Below are positions 34,591 to 48,883 of a DNA stretch of 64,000 nucleotides, in pieces (positions within the stretch are counted from its first letter, which is position 1; each line of letters begins with the position of its first letter). Position numbers and translations under genes: made by a program. Source of the stretch: Thamnaconus septentrionalis. Its lineage: Eukaryota; Chordata; Actinopteri; Tetraodontiformes; Monacanthidae. The notes under the pieces were generated by a model, which was not told the DNA's origin, made no database searches, and saw only the letters and a program-made list of their open reading frames with translations. The stretch spans positions 14,969,501 through 15,033,500 of the forward strand of contig CM020509.1 of assembly GCA_009823395.1 (NCBI GenBank). The letters are read 5' to 3'.

Positions 34591-36727
34591 TGTTTATTCA
34601 TGACTTCTCTGTTTTTGTGCCTTCAGCGTTGACCTCTTCTGTGTATGTCAGAGCCAGAACCTCACCGACACGCCTTGTTGGAGGCCAAAACAACAAGGAC
34701 ACTGGGTCTGAGGCAAACACGTTTAGAACTGGGACTGAGATGGGTCTTCCTAGCGGCCAATGGAGAAAAAGGACTGATGTGGAGGGTGCGGACAGGGTTT
34801 AAACTCAGGTTGGACCAGAACGTAGACCGACCGTCAGCAGGGGTCAAAAAGAACAGGAGATGAGCTGGACACAAAGTCGTGTGGTCACTACAGGCTACAA
34901 GCTGGCAGAGTGGAAGTGGCAGAGCTGGGCTCCTGCAGCCAGCGGACTTGATAGGATGCAGATGGTAAAGCTCTGCTCTGGTGCACCTGTCTCTCTCTCT
35001 CTCTCTTACACAAACACAAACACAAACACCCACACACACACACACACAGGGTGTGGCCGGATTGAACAGGCACGGGGACAGATGTGACAATTCTGCTGCT
35101 TTGCACTCACGCTGCTCCTGCTGCTGCAGAAGTAATCCTTGTTTGCACATATCGACATGTCACAGCTCTTGGCTGGCCCCGGATCGCTTGCTTTACAGTT
35201 GCCCAAGCATGCAAATGAATGCAGAGCAGCATGTACCTGATGAGGCGACAGAAATTCCCATTACAGAACCGTGTGTGTGGCCATTAAAGGCCTGCAAGTA
35301 AAGCAAAGCGGTTCTGTGAGACGCATGAATTTGTACACCGGGCAAAATGGTGTGTTCATGTGCACGTTGGGATTGGGTGTGAGAGGGGACATGGGTGGTT
35401 TCCAGCCTGATTGAATCAATGCGATCTGTTAATGTAAGGCCCTGCTGGAAGGCAACAGCACGGAATTAGAAAAGCCAGTAATCAGCTTGCTGTGCTGTTA
35501 TTCTCTTCCATGTTCACAAGCTGGGAACCTCAGTTTGCCTCCTAAAAAACAGCCACGACAAACAAGGAAGGGAGCAGATCCTTGGCTTGAGGGCCAAAAC
35601 GTCCACAATATTAATACGAGATCATGTCAAAAACTGCTGCACTTTTTTCTGCTTAAGCTTGAAATAAATCGAAGCTATTTGTTATTGGTGTTGACAGAGA
35701 CAAACAAAAAAGAGCATCAGACGGACCTATGGTTGGCTAATAATTTGCTGGCTCCATAATTACCATATTTGCACTCATGCCACTTTGGCCAGTGCAGCTC
35801 TCAAAGTCATCCAAGTCCATTAGTGACAGTTCCACGTTCTGTTTGTGTCTGATTTGAACTGGAGGCAGATCCTTCAGGTACAGAGCCCCACTCTGTTGTT
35901 GAATCGACTGTAGGGTCGGCTGGAGAGGGACCACCGGGCCCCCCAGTGCGCATTGAAAGTCGTGGTCCATCCTGCAGCGAAGCTGATTTGGGGCTGCACT
36001 GTGGCGAGACTTCCCATGATGCTCCTCCACTCTCCTCCTCGCCTTACACTTACCAACTTCACATCCTCTCCCTCCAGAGCTGTTACATCGTTTCCCTCTC
36101 TGTCTTCCTCTCTGGCTCTGGGGCTGCAGCAGAGTGGATGTTGATGTCTGACTGCAGCCACCTACATCAGCGGCTTCAACACCCACGGCTACAATTACAG
36201 CGGCAATTAGCATTAACATTACATGTAACGGCACCTGTTACTGTTAATATTGCGTCCGTTTACCGCTGTGATACCTCCATCTCCTCCACTGTTTCATCAG
36301 GGTCACATCATCTCAGGGTTTCTGACTTAAAAAAAAAAATCCTTGCCACTTTTGTCTCAGTGGGTGGAAAAAATGGCTTTATAAGGACGTCTTTGGCCCG
36401 CTCTACAAGTCAAGCGCTCGGCGACAACTTTGCTCTGTTACAATATGATGCCAAAGACGTTTGTAAGACGCTACAAAAAAAATAAAGCTGATTTTGATTC
36501 GTTCTTCTTCATCACTCTCGTCCTCCTCTGATTGTCGAGGCAAAATGGATGCCAGAAAATGAGCCGACAGCACATTAGGCAAACAGACTGCCCCATTTGC
36601 AAAAAGCAATTTTTAAAACCGTTTCTTACGGGAGCGTTTTTGTCGTTCAATAATTGCAAGGGTTGACAATGAACGATTAAACATGAAGTAATAATTTGTT
36701 AGGAAGTCAAATTGGCCATGTGTTTTT

Positions 36728-36730
<3 letters not shown>
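34591..36730. other. Intergenic, no gene seen
   Basis: Contains a (CA)n-rich tract near 35010-35048. The 165-codon minus-strand open frame at 35737-36234 lacks homology cues and splice partners, so I do not call it a gene. Confidence 0.4.
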
Positions 36731-36763
<33 letters not shown>

Positions 36764-36971
36764 AGTGTATCTACAATATATCTACATATATATATCTACA
36801 ATATACTATATATACTGTGTGTGTATATATATATCTATATATATATATATATATATATAGATAGATATATATATAAGGCTGTCAGCCGATTAAGATTTTT
36901 AATCGCAATTATTCGCACTAGTGTCCTGACTTAACTCGCGATTAATCGTAAATTAAGTGCGAATGTTCTAC

Positions 36972-37044
<73 letters not shown>

Positions 37045-37079
37045 AGATACGCGCACACACACACACACACACACACACA
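36731..37079. repeat. Compound (TA)n/(CA)n microsatellite enclosing a dispersed-repeat fragment
   Basis: (TA)n at 36731-36758, mixed TA/TCTA to 36874, (TA)n at about 36979-37040 and (CA)n at about 37052-37079. Between them, 36877-36965 carries GGCTGTCAGCCGATTAAG ... CGCGATTAATCG, which I recognise as a common fish dispersed repeat type. Confidence 0.75.
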
Positions 37080-37727
37080 GCTAATTTAAAAACAGGGAGG
37101 GAGATGGAAAGAGAAAGAGAAATAGAGAGTGAGAGATGGGGTGGAAATAAATTCTCAGCAAACCCGCAGCCCTCAGTCAAAACAACCGAACAGAGATGAT
37201 TACCTGTGAGGAAGTCTCTGTCGGTTTCATGCTGACCTCCGGGGGCAGCTTCTTGACATCTGCTGCAGATGTAGCGGTGCCGCCAGTTTGTTGGGGGGGA
37301 AAAACATTTCATTACGATGTTTACTGGAACTGAGAGGAAGAGGCAGCTTGATGAGGCTGAGCTACTTGCGAGACCTACGGTTCCCTCTCTGCTCTCCTTT
37401 GACTTTTTTTTTTTTGCTCAGGTGCAAACACCTCGAAAAATAGATACTTATTTTATGATGCATGCAAACACCACATGTGAAATAACAATGCCGTGGTGAG
37501 GAAAAAAAAAATGCAACTCGTTTGCAAATCAACACAAGTGCCAAAACACTTTAGCTCCAGTCGTGTTTGCTGACTATGTTCATTAGATGTGCCGAACAGT
37601 CTGAGTGGTGTTGCTCTCTATACGCCATTGATCTGAAACAGCACTTCTCAAGTTTAAACATTTATCTGAAAACACAGCAGAATTAGGTCAGCATGAATCA
37701 TCTGATATGCAGCGTGTGTGTGAGGTA

Positions 37728-37758
<31 letters not shown>

Positions 37759-40700
37759 GATGTACGCGGGCATGTGTTTGTGTGTGTTTTATTCGGGATG
37801 TGTATGAATGAGCACCTCGGCTCACTGAGTCTCAATCTCTCGGCTGTGAAGACTTGAGGTGAAGACAGACGTGCAGCAGCAGCTCCCACAGTGCCACTCT
37901 GAGCTGCGTGACCCACATGGGCGCACGTTCGTGCACAGGCAAGGAGCTAAAATTTAACAAAAGAGAATCTTTTTGTGGCTCCGCAGCTTAGCGCACGTCT
38001 AAAAAGAGATTAAGAGCGCAGAACAATGCAGCCAGCAGGAAGCTGTGGCTGCTGGTGTTCGGTCTCGATTGAAGTGCAGCTGCTGAGATTCCGATATAAA
38101 GTCTTTGGCCTTTGCTTTCCTTGGTGGTGATGTTGGACAACAAGAATAATAATAAAAAAAAAAAAGTCAATACAAACTCCAGAATGTTATTGCCCCTGTC
38201 GGTACAGAGCTAAATGGTCCTCCAAGAATTAAACTGTCCACCGACTTCTGCAGGTCCTGGTTGAGCCCTAAAGCTGAACAGAGATATACACCAATCCAAC
38301 TCCTGCCAAAACATGCATTATAGTAATAAAATGGCATTAAAAAAATGACATCACAATCACTAAATAGGTGTAAAAAGACAAAGCTTAAAAATATTGAGGA
38401 TAAATAAAAGAAGGAGGAAAAAAGTACTTCTTTGGATTGGATCCTTGACTACGGCACAATTTGGGTTCTGATTGGCTCACAGGGAGCCAGACTTGCTTTA
38501 GAAGTGATTAGTAGAGGGTTAACATTGATTCTGAAACAAACAGGTTGCCAGAGTGAAGGTGGTTTGTTGACTGATAATCACTCCAGCACCACTTACTTTT
38601 AAAAAAAAAAAAGAAGAAAGAAAAACATCCTGGTTGAATTGCATTTGAACAATGTGTTACTGTGCAACAACGTTAGTGTGAAATGAGCAACGACTGCATA
38701 CATAAATAAAATGTCTTGCAAAATTTCTGGTGCAGCACGCTGTGCACATCCTGTACAATGCTGTTGTCGTAGGACTCACACAGCAGGTTTTGTTTGATGT
38801 GATGCATACGTGCGTTTGCTTGAGTTTACGTTGGCACTGTAGCTGGAAAAGCAATGTATAAACAGTGAAAGCAAACTGTTTTGTCTGTGGCCACACGAGA
38901 AAAAAAAAACACTTCATATTCACAAATATACTGTATGTGTGTTCAAGAGAAATTGAGGAATATTTTATTTAACGAGCTACCAAATAAAACATGAAAAATA
39001 AAGCTTCAGTTGTATCATTGAAGTGTATGTATGTATATATTTTAGCAGTAATATATTAAATCCCATTAAATATCACTTCATAATCATGTTGTATAGATTC
39101 AAGTCTGCATCTCTTCCACGGACTCTGAGTTTAGTCTATATTTCTCTCTCTCTCTCTCTCTGTATTTCTACAACTCCAATAAACTGCACTTATTTACAAT
39201 TGCCATGTTCATTTATTTCTATACAGGAATACACAGAATATAATTTTTTTCTCTACAAAACCAGAGCAGAAAACGCGGCCAGCTTTTTTCTCCCATCTTC
39301 GAAAATCCTCCCGTGACGTCGCTGCTAACCTTGACTTTAAGGATTTAGAGTGCCCCTTTAAATGGAATCTTATGTTCTGCTCGTGCCTTTCAATTCCCAA
39401 GTACCAAACGTGTTGATGCGAGAAAACCTCACTGCCAGTCTTGCATGCAAGTCAATGAGGAAAGTGGCCATTCCGTGTACATTTACCGGCCACACTGCCT
39501 CAGCAGCTTTGGTCGAAACTCACTTTCCCTTTTCGCCGGGAATAGGAAAATGACTCTGTGAGACAAATACCTGCTTTGATTTTCCCTCCCCACAGGATGT
39601 ATGGAGGGCATTATCCCTCCATGGTTCCACACGGTGAGTCTCTGCGTTTCCCTGCTTCTCATTTACCCAAAGTCAATATGACTATTTATGTGTGGATGCT
39701 GGGAAATGATAAATGGTGTTGTGGCCGCTAATAAATATGAAATCCCTGGATCATTAACTGGATTAGATTGGAGGGAAAAGTGCATAATCAGCCTGCGGAT
39801 GCACCCTCGTCTGAGAGACATTAATATTATTTTATCAGAGACACAGGCGTATTTGGAGAGACGGAGGAGAAAGAGTTAGAGGAGGAGAGAAAAGGGGGAA
39901 GAGAGCAGTTTAAAATGACTAATTTAGTAATGGGCACGGCACAGAGGGGGCCGGATTATTACAGAAGAGGGCTGTCTGTTTAGCATTCCAACAGGAGCAC
40001 TCCTGCCCTGGATCGGGGAGCTTTGTTTGATCTTGGATCTTGACAGTGGAAAGTACGGGTTGGGGTGGGGGAGGTGGGGGAAGGGTCAGCGCGAGGCGCA
40101 CAACGGTGAGCAGAAAGAAAAACAGAGAAGATGAAGATGTGCCCTCCCGTGCTGTCAAATACCAAAACGCTGACATCACCTTTCTTCCCCAGCGCTGCCT
40201 TTCCATCGTAGCCCGCGGCCGAGGCGCTTTCACGCAGCGCCGGCCCGGGCCATCCCTCCAGCCTGCTGACAGACCCGTCGATGCGGTTAATCAAGCAAAG
40301 ACGAGTTGTGGGGGAAACGGTGGGCCGTGCATCAAAGAAATGCTGATCTATTGATTTATCCTCACCTGGACCAGCAAAACAAGACACAACAGGCCACCAG
40401 TGGGGTGAGTTTTCCTCATCAGCATTGGAAAAGGCGAAATTTCATGAGAGCAATAAACATTTTTTTCCCCTCCCCAAACCTTCAGATATCACAAGTATAA
40501 ATTCCAATAAAAATTGATATTAAAAAAGTTTCATACTGGCCAACAACTGTGACTGCAGGGAGTCTTTCCTCTGCAGGGAATCTTCAGTTCTTTACTGTAT
40601 CGTAAAGATGACATATCGTCTCCTCAACTCAAGGACGCTGTCGCACATCCACCACACCCTTGAGGGAACCTTAAAAATGAGCATGTCATTGTCTTTCATG

Positions 40701-41725
40701 CCACAGTAACTTTTACCCGCCACCTCGCTTTCAGCATCTGAAGAACGGAAGCCCACCCGGAGCACGATGACGAGTGGCGCTCGGCAGGAAAGCATGAAAT
40801 TAACGCATGACAAAAGATCGCACGGCACATCCACGTCATGCCACGACACAAGGTCACTGAGCGGTAACTGTTTCTCGCTGGTGGAGCCTTGGAAATATGT
40901 TGGCCTGAGATTACTTACTTTGACAAGATGATGTGAAGAAAGCCCCTTGCAATTTCACAGTGTGTTTTTATGTGTTGTTATATTGGCAACATACAACTAA
41001 CCCCCTTTTCTTGCCCTTGTCTGCGTCCATGAAAAACCTGAAAGAAGAGCAGGAGGAAGCTGCAACCAGGAGATGTAAACGACGGCTGCCTGCTGCTAAA
41101 AACATTGCCATCGCTGTTGCTATAGTGGCAGATAATTCAGAACTGGAGGAAATGTCTATGTTAAAACACTGCCAGGAAAAAGCGCTGGAGGCTTTCGTCG
41201 GTGGACTTTCACTTCAGTCCCTGCTAGCCACCAGGAGCTGACGTTAGTCCCTAAGACCAATATGTGAGGTTTATGTTGATTGAACTGGCAGTAACAAATA
41301 TGGTGGGTCCTCTTGAATGTGATAGAGTGGTCGTTTGGCCATTCCACATTTTGGCTTCCCATTCCAAATGCTCTCCAAGGGCTCTTTACCAGATGGGTGT
41401 GTGGAAAAAAAAAAAATCAAGGGACTTACGCTAACATTTAACTTAGTTTGAGGACTAAAAGGCTGAAGTGGCCTTTTTTGTTTCCACTGCAAATGAACGT
41501 GTTTCTTTGTTTTAAGGCTTTCTTAGCCCCAGGATATTTAAGAATGATTGCAAATGGGTTCAAAAAGCTTAGCCCAACTAAACCAGGACTTAATCAGGCG
41601 GTCTAATCAGCAGAGGCTCCAAAAGACCTAGAAGTTGGATTGCACCAAATATGCAAAGGGGTTGTGAAGGACAAACTCAAGTATGCCTGTCTGCCAGTTT
41701 TCTGCACTCTAACTTGCTTTGTTAC
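37080..41725. other. Intergenic, no gene seen
   Basis: Contains (TG)n at 37731-37757 and several short homopolymers. A stretch at about 39660-39860, rich in ATTTATG, TAATAAAT and ATTAATATTA strings, reads like a conserved regulatory element. No supported exon on either strand. Confidence 0.4.
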
Positions 41726-42209
41726 ATGTCTATAGCTGCGTTTCCATTACCCCTAGAATTGCGCAAAACCTAAATATCGCAATAAAAAACTGGTAATGAA
41801 ACCACATACGAAAAACCTCTCAAATATGGCTAGAAGGTTTTTACGCTCTCATGAGGTGGTTTTTCAGATGTATCAATATAGATGTATATCGCGAATGTCA
41901 TGGAAACACTTTTTTCACATTTACGCGTCGCTGGATATGACGTACAGGGGTCACGTTACCAGTTCACTTCAAGTGAAAATCGCACGTTGTGTTTGGACGA
42001 AGGAGACGTAAAGTTTTTTTTACAAGTAATCAAAGAGAAAAACATAACAACCATTCTAGACTGCAAACAAACGTAAATAAACAAAATCAAACGTAGATTT
42101 TACGAATATCGGAATGGAAACACCTACAAATCGCAATTGTACTTTGTCAAAATTTTAGTAATATCGTTTATTTTGCGAAAAACTGTCGTGGAAACTCAGC
42201 TTATGACAT
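41726..42209. mobile_element. Inverted-repeat element (MITE-like), TIR about 21 bp
   Basis: The left end ATGTCTATAGCTGCGTTTCCA mirrors the right end, whose reverse complement reads ATGTCATAAGCTGAGTTTCC(A), so the arms match with a few mismatches. Interior strings CGGAATGGAAACACC and ATGGAAACAC are typical of a fish element family whose ends read GCTGCGTTTCCATTAC. No coding capacity. Confidence 0.65.
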
Positions 42210-45200
42210 CACCGTACCGCCAAACCACAATCGCCACAGTAAACCTCCAGCAAAACCGTGCATATAAATCCACTGATTGCGCATTAAAACATCGCCCCAA
42301 CACCCATATCGACCTCGATAACCATGAGCCTCTGAACCCTTGAAATTCATTTACTGTTGTTAATTCCGCCCCCCAACCCTCAGTGTGTGGCATGCGTTCT
42401 GTTTCCTCTGACGCAAGTCGTCATCAGTCTCAATATCTCGTGTCGAACGTAATCCCCCGTCTCTGTTCCCCACTCAAATTCTTAGGACGAACAACAGCGC
42501 GAGAGGATTACATTTCTTTACATCACCCTCCTCCATCTGCTCCGAGCCGTCCCGCTCCCAGAAAAGGGGGCGTCGGTGGGCCAGATGCGCCCCCGCCCCA
42601 CACTTCCACCCCACTTCAGGTTTCCTCATTTGTCCCACTGCCCCTCGCCGCGGCCCGGCATCGGTAGCTCACCACAGGCCTAATTGGGTTGTGTCTAATA
42701 ACTGCACTCCCCTGGGTGGGTTATAATGAATAGAGAATATAATTAATGCCACGGTGACGGATATTGGCTCACAGCCCTCAGGCGCGACTGCTCAGCGTTC
42801 AACTACTTCAGCAAACTTGTCCACCCCTCCGTCTGCATGCGCTCGACGCAGACTGGCCGCGGCCTCATCGGGTTTCACGCTGGGCCACATACGTAGGTCG
42901 GGGCCAATTGGCATTTTTAAGAAAAAAAAAGGCCCAGACGTGCTAACTTTTAGGCGGACGACTGAGCGAAGCAACCACAAATGTCAACCGTACTTCATCC
43001 GGAATGGACCATGTTCACCGCTGCACCCGTCTTTGTAGGGTGTGCTGTCAATTTCCAGCACCTGTGTGTGACCAGCAGCAAGTGAGCGCATCACTGTGCA
43101 TGTATGTGTGCGCGTGTGTGTGTGTTTCCAGGTAAGCGCGTCAGCACAACCTTTCCAGCGACTGTCCGGACTCTCTGTCATGCTCGGGAGGACGACACTG
43201 ATGGATTCAGCCAGGATCCTTCCCCTTCCTGCCCTCGTCTCTCCCTGTGTCTCTCCCTCTGCCCTTCCGCCTCCATCTGTCTGCCATCTGCTCCATCCCC
43301 CTCCAAAGTTCCCAGTTTGCGTGCCATCCTACAGTTTGTTTTCGCGCTCCAAAGTGGCACCGCTTGCTTGTGTTGGTCCTTTTTTTGAGTTGCCTGGTGC
43401 AGAATCGTGACAGCTAAATGTTTCTTCCTGACAGTTGCTCCTCTGTTTTTTCATTCACACTAATCCCTACCATCTTGAGGCCTTTGGAAGTGTAGAAACA
43501 CCAATTTGGAAGAAAACAGGCAAATGCACGTAGAGACAATACTGACCCCTGGTGGTATCCTGATGTCGTTATAGTTTCCCGCGTGTGGTTAAATTGAGTT
43601 TAATGGACAGCTTGTTTGGACAGGCGTGAGTCCAGGCCAAGCTGTTAATGAGCAGTGAGTCACGCACCTGGAAAAAGGATAAGAAAAACCAGGAAAAGGA
43701 CAAAGCCAGGCTAATGCTGGCTGGGCAAATATGCAGTAATTGGATGTTTTTTTGTTTTGTTTTTTTAAAAAAGACACACTATAACAAGGTTTTTCAATTC
43801 TGCATTCAACTGGCTTAGTTGAGCTTGGCTGCTTCTTAATGCTTTGGCAGGCTGCAAACTAGCATCTGTGGTACAAGCCAAGGTGTCGGGCTAATCAGCA
43901 GGCTGCAAACGAGAGATGGGATTGCCGCAGAGGTGCCGCTGCTCGCTTGAGTGTGTGGGCGTCTCTCGGCTAGCGCATGTTTAAGTTCACGTTCGCTTAC
44001 TCAATTGTCTCGGGTTCCACCTCCGCTTGACTGACACGTCATTAGCAAACACGGAATCCGGCGCGTTTATCCAGCATGCGAGCAAAAGAGCGTCCATCAG
44101 CTGAGAGCCGTTAGCTGGTGGATGATTTCAAGATGGAAACGGTGCCCATCGCAGGAAATTTGAAGTGGAAGACGACCGCAGACGGCAGCTGGAGGGCTGA
44201 GTTTTCAACTCGCTTAAGCATCTTGTCAGCAATCTGATGGAAAACATTTTCAATCACTCCAATTTTTGCTCTGGGTTCCACATGCAGTCGGAGCTCTTCC
44301 GAGCAGAAGAAGGAGCTGGGAAAAGAAAGCTACTATGGCTTGTAAACAATAGCCACAGCTGAAGAGATGAGTGCAGATGCTGCCATGGCAACAGTTTCAT
44401 CAGAAATCTTTGGCTTTTTTTTTCCTTTTTTTTTTTACACTAAAAGAGAAAATTCAAATGGAAAAAAAGCTCTCACTTCTGGTGCGGGAGAGTTCTGTTA
44501 AACAACTCACGTTGCCAGGCAGCCTTGAGCTGTTGCCGTGTGTGGCCGAACTGACAGCGAGAACTCTGATTGGTCCGTGCGAATGTGACAGGAGCGTGGA
44601 CGCAGACGTTCCACCTGGCATCCCGCGATTATGCAAAAGACACGTCGCACGGCACTTGCACTTCCAGCCCTGTTTAAAAGCTGACATTTTGACATAGAAA
44701 TAACATGTGGATTTAGCCCGTGTGCAAAGGCGAAGAGCGCGCCATTCAAGCCTCGGCTCAGCCTCTTAACATGAAGGCAAAACACACTCCGCTGCGCCGA
44801 CCTTGCCCATAATTGCGCCGGGACCTTTTCTTTCATGCACTGGTCACCGGGATAGAATGGAAATGTCAAACAAAGCCTGTGTGGGAAGAGTCACAATATT
44901 TCGCCGTATCCACTGGAAACCGTGCAAAACAGCCCAGCGGTTCAGATGGTTGCCTCCATCCAACCTCCATCCATCCAACCTCCATCGCGTTTACTCACCT
45001 CTGACAGCTAATCCTAAACCTCAACATCTTCAATGAGCACTGCAATACGTCCATGAGCACTGTAGCATTTTATTACAGTGTACGCCTTTGGTTTTGTTGT
45101 GTTCCTCAGTCCATCTTAGCACACCCCCAACAAGAAACCCTGCTCTGGTCTTTGCATTGCTGCACTCCCATCTCAATCAATCATCCAGCCCTGACAGTTT

Positions 45201-48200
45201 CATCTTGCCCAATTGTAAATTTATTAACGGCACCGTGTGGTTTTTGGTTGTTTCGGTAGTACTGTATTGACTGTCCGCTATTTTGGGTGTCATTGTCTGC
45301 CGTTTTTACTCTAATTTTATGTGTCCTGTGTCCCTGTTTTTATATACTATGACCCTTGTGTCGTTTTTATGTGTTTTTTATGGCTCTTAACATCAGGCCA
45401 GAGGACTGCGGTTGAAAATTAGCCTCTGGCTAACACCAGCACATTGACAGGAATGTAAGTTAATGTGCATTGTCCCCTTCAAATAAAATAAAATAAAATA
45501 AAATAAAATAAAATAAAATAAAATAAATCCTCATGAGAACATATGCGTGGCGAGATGTCATACATGTCAACTCCAATACCAATGTCATCTTTTCAAGTGT
45601 TTCTCCACCAAATTCCGGTGGAGCCTTCGAATCGATCGCAAAAAGGGGAGAAGAAACCGTCGGAGTAAACAATGCACACTTGTGCACACACACAAACAGG
45701 CACACAGACACTAGCGGTGTGAGCTAAGCGCTACAGACGACCGAGGTGTGTTCACATTCAGGGGGGGTAAATGGAGCATGTGGTGACAGCAGAGTGGTGG
45801 GAGGGTCCGCAGGGAGTCGGCCATGTGCAGCAGAGAGGAACAACTCTCAGTTCAGGTTCGCCGCTGATTCACTGAGGAACTCCTCTGTTTCCTAAATGCG
45901 ACTCGTCTCGTGCTAGCGTGCGGATTAAGCATTCCAGTGGCGACTCAACGGAATTGTTAAAAAAAAAAAAAAGAAGAAAATAAAAAGGATTTTGGCTTTG
46001 GTACTGTGACAGAAGTCCATTGTCTTAGACCTTGCACCCCTGACGCTGGCGTGAGGTACATCTACAGAATTAGAAATGACATCACCATAGATGCTTAATT
46101 TCATCATCTCCTTGGAGTCCTTAAAACGCGATTTCTCTTTTGATCGCAAATAAATATTAAAGGAAAAAAGAAAAACGGCACGACACATTAGGTGGACAGA
46201 AGTCAAGCTTCACAGCTTTGTTGTTGCTGCTTTTTTCTCCCAAACCGCAAACCTCTGAACATTTTTCCGAATGACGGGAGATAAAAAAAAAAAAAAAATT
46301 AGAAAATGAGAGCAGCATAATAGATAAAATCATCGGTTTCGCAAAGCCTTTCACAGGGGATCCGAGATGAATTTGCCTCTAATCACTTGCTGAGGATAAG
46401 CCCACCACTCATCCATGCGATGGAAAACACAAAGCTTTTTGAGCGCAGATTCCCTCTACCTTGGCGAGAGCTCCTCTAATTCTGCTAATATGTCTTCAGT
46501 CAGCTGCGCAATTTGTAGGTTTAGTGCAACATTTTTTAAGAGCATTTTGCCTCTTTAGCGCCGAACGAAACGGTCCACCATAACCTCACAAATGTTTACA
46601 GGGACATTGTGATGAAAAAAATACTTTTTCGCCTCTTTAATGTGTCTTTTTGTGTAACTGGCAAGCCAACTAATGCCAAATGGGTAAAATGGCAACTTGA
46701 GCATTTCGACCTGATTCATCATCGTATTAATGATGAATCAGGACAAAGCGTCACTGCATGAGAGTTAGTAGCCATCTTGCGTAATAGCTACAGTGAGCAG
46801 GTGGCCAATCACAAGGGAGTGTGAGTCCAAAGCAGCCAGGCTGAGTGAGAGAAACTCTTGTTCTCTCAGGCCTGCGAGGCCCAAACTTTTTTCTTTTTTT
46901 CCCACCGCGAATCTTTGGATAGTGGAGATTTCTTCAAAGCCTGATGTGACATTGAAAATGGATCAGTGCCAAATGACACCGCCCACCAAAAAACAACCTT
47001 TCAGAAGATGGAGCATCAAAGATTGCGCCAGCAGAACTCCTTGTGTCTTTTAATAGACCTATTTGAGCTATTTGCAGTTCTGTATTCTGCACCGAAACCA
47101 AAACTAAACATGTCAAAACAGGGAGTGACAGCTGCAGCCCTCGAAAACTTAATTCAGCGCAGTCTGGCTGACAGCCTGGAGGTTGTCCTGTTATTGAGCC
47201 ATTTACACTTTTTATCAAGCTGTCATCACCCTGCTGTGTGAACACGTTCGAGAAAATGTTTGGGGTTTTTGTCTGCGTGTGTGTATGATTCCTTTGTGTG
47301 TGTGTGTGTGTGTGTGTGTAATAAGGGTGCCAGAATCCTTTTTTTTTTTTTTTCATGTCTTCTGTCTCTCACTGGTTTAAGGACATCAGCACCAAAGGCC
47401 ACAACCAATCAACTTCAGTCAATCATGAGGGCAAAAAAAAAAAAGCAGAGCTTCAACATCCACATCATTAGTATCCTGCTGCTGCAGAAGCACTGGGATG
47501 ATAATCAGCCTGATGTCATCGGACTGTTTACTCCTCTTGACTCCTTTAGCTCAGCTGCCGCCATGGCCACAGATCTGTGATCGGTGATGTCAATCAACGC
47601 AACATGCCTGCGTCGTACTGCCGCAGAGTGACAGCGTCGCTATACGGTGAGTTTAAAATGGACTTTCGCAACACCACAGGAAATGAAAAAGTAAGGGATA
47701 AGGAACTACAAAAGGGAAGGGGTGGTGGGGTGGGGGGTGGAGCTGGGGGCAGGGAAGGAGATACGGAGGGGGAGGTGGGCCAGTCAGACTGGAGGAGATA
47801 AGGGGAAGAAAGATGCAGCACAAATCAGCTTTCCCATTTGATGCCGTCGCACTAGAGGAAGGCAGCGTGCAAGATGAGAATTAACACAAAATTAGCACAT
47901 ATTAGCATAATCCTTTTATTTCTTCTTTTTTTTTCTGTCTCCCTCCCCGGCGTCATTCTCAGACTCCTTCCCGACTGCAGTCGGACTCTGATTTTCACAG
48001 TGAGGCAAAGCCAAAAGATGCCCTCTTCAAATCCCCTCAATTGGTTTTTAGCGTGCAGGCCAAAACACTTAAAGTATTAGCGGCTCTTAAAGATGATGAG
48101 CAATAAATTATATGCGATCCACTACATAGACATTTGTGGTATGTGTATCACAAAGAGGCAGAGCCAGCAGGTGGAAAGTCAGAGGATAAGAGAAGGGCTA

Positions 48201-48306
48201 CTAATCCAGTTCTTGGACTCTGAGGTGAGTCACAGACGGTGAGACACGGGTGAAACAGCGCTGGGACGAGGCAGGATTATAGACAAAGCGACTGATGTCT
48301 GATCAC
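42210..48306. other. Intergenic, no gene seen
   Basis: Contains an (AAAAT)n tract at 45481-45527, (TG)n near 47297-47319 and a perfect hairpin at 46710-46742. Short open frames are dispersed and unsupported. Confidence 0.4.
46710..46742. repeat. Perfect 13-bp hairpin, 7-nt loop
   Basis: CCTGATTCATCAT at 46710-46722 is the exact reverse complement of 46730-46742. Confidence 0.85.
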
Positions 48307-48883
48307 CAGAGATGGGAGACTCGAGGCACATGACTTGTGAGAATGTGAGAACTTGAGACTTGCTTGACCAACACTGATAAAAGACTCGACTTTGACTCTC
48401 CAACTTTATCCGTCACTACCAAACCCGCAAAGAAAGGTAAGCTACGTGAATGCGCCTTCTTAGCTAACTGCTACGGCTGTTAGGAAGCTAACATTTGCTA
48501 ATTTAACATAGCTTAAACTTAACATGGCTAGAAAGCTAAGTAAGGTATGTCTTCCCAATTAAATGTGTAATAAAAGTGTCTTTAGCTAACTTTTTGGCTG
48601 GTCAAATTCGTCAAAGCTACCTAGAAAGTTTACTGATCAATGCTAAGATTAAGCCATGTTATGCATAACATCAACGTAACATTATATAAAGTAATTTACG
48701 GTTTTGATACGATGACCAGGCGGAAACTGCGGTAGATGATCAGATTTTTGTATGACTTGACTTGTGACTTGCTTGACCTGAGCAATGACTGGACTTGATT
48801 CTCACCACAGTGACTTGGGACTTGCTTGAGACTTCAAGGTTAAGACTTGAGACTTGCACATGTGTGACTTACTCCCACATCTG
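48307..48883. mobile_element. Inverted-repeat non-autonomous element with ACTTGA/GACTTG repeats
   Basis: Begins CAGAGATGGGAGACTCGAG and ends GTGACTTACTCCCACATCTG, so the tips CAGA...GGGAG are inverted. The ends are crowded with GACTTG/ACTTGA strings, as in a widespread fish DNA element family. No coding capacity and no clear target duplication. Confidence 0.65.

Noticed and set aside
35737..36234. 165-codon minus-strand frame with a hydrophobic start
   Set aside because: No recognisable domain, low-complexity composition and no partner exons; length is within chance for this region.
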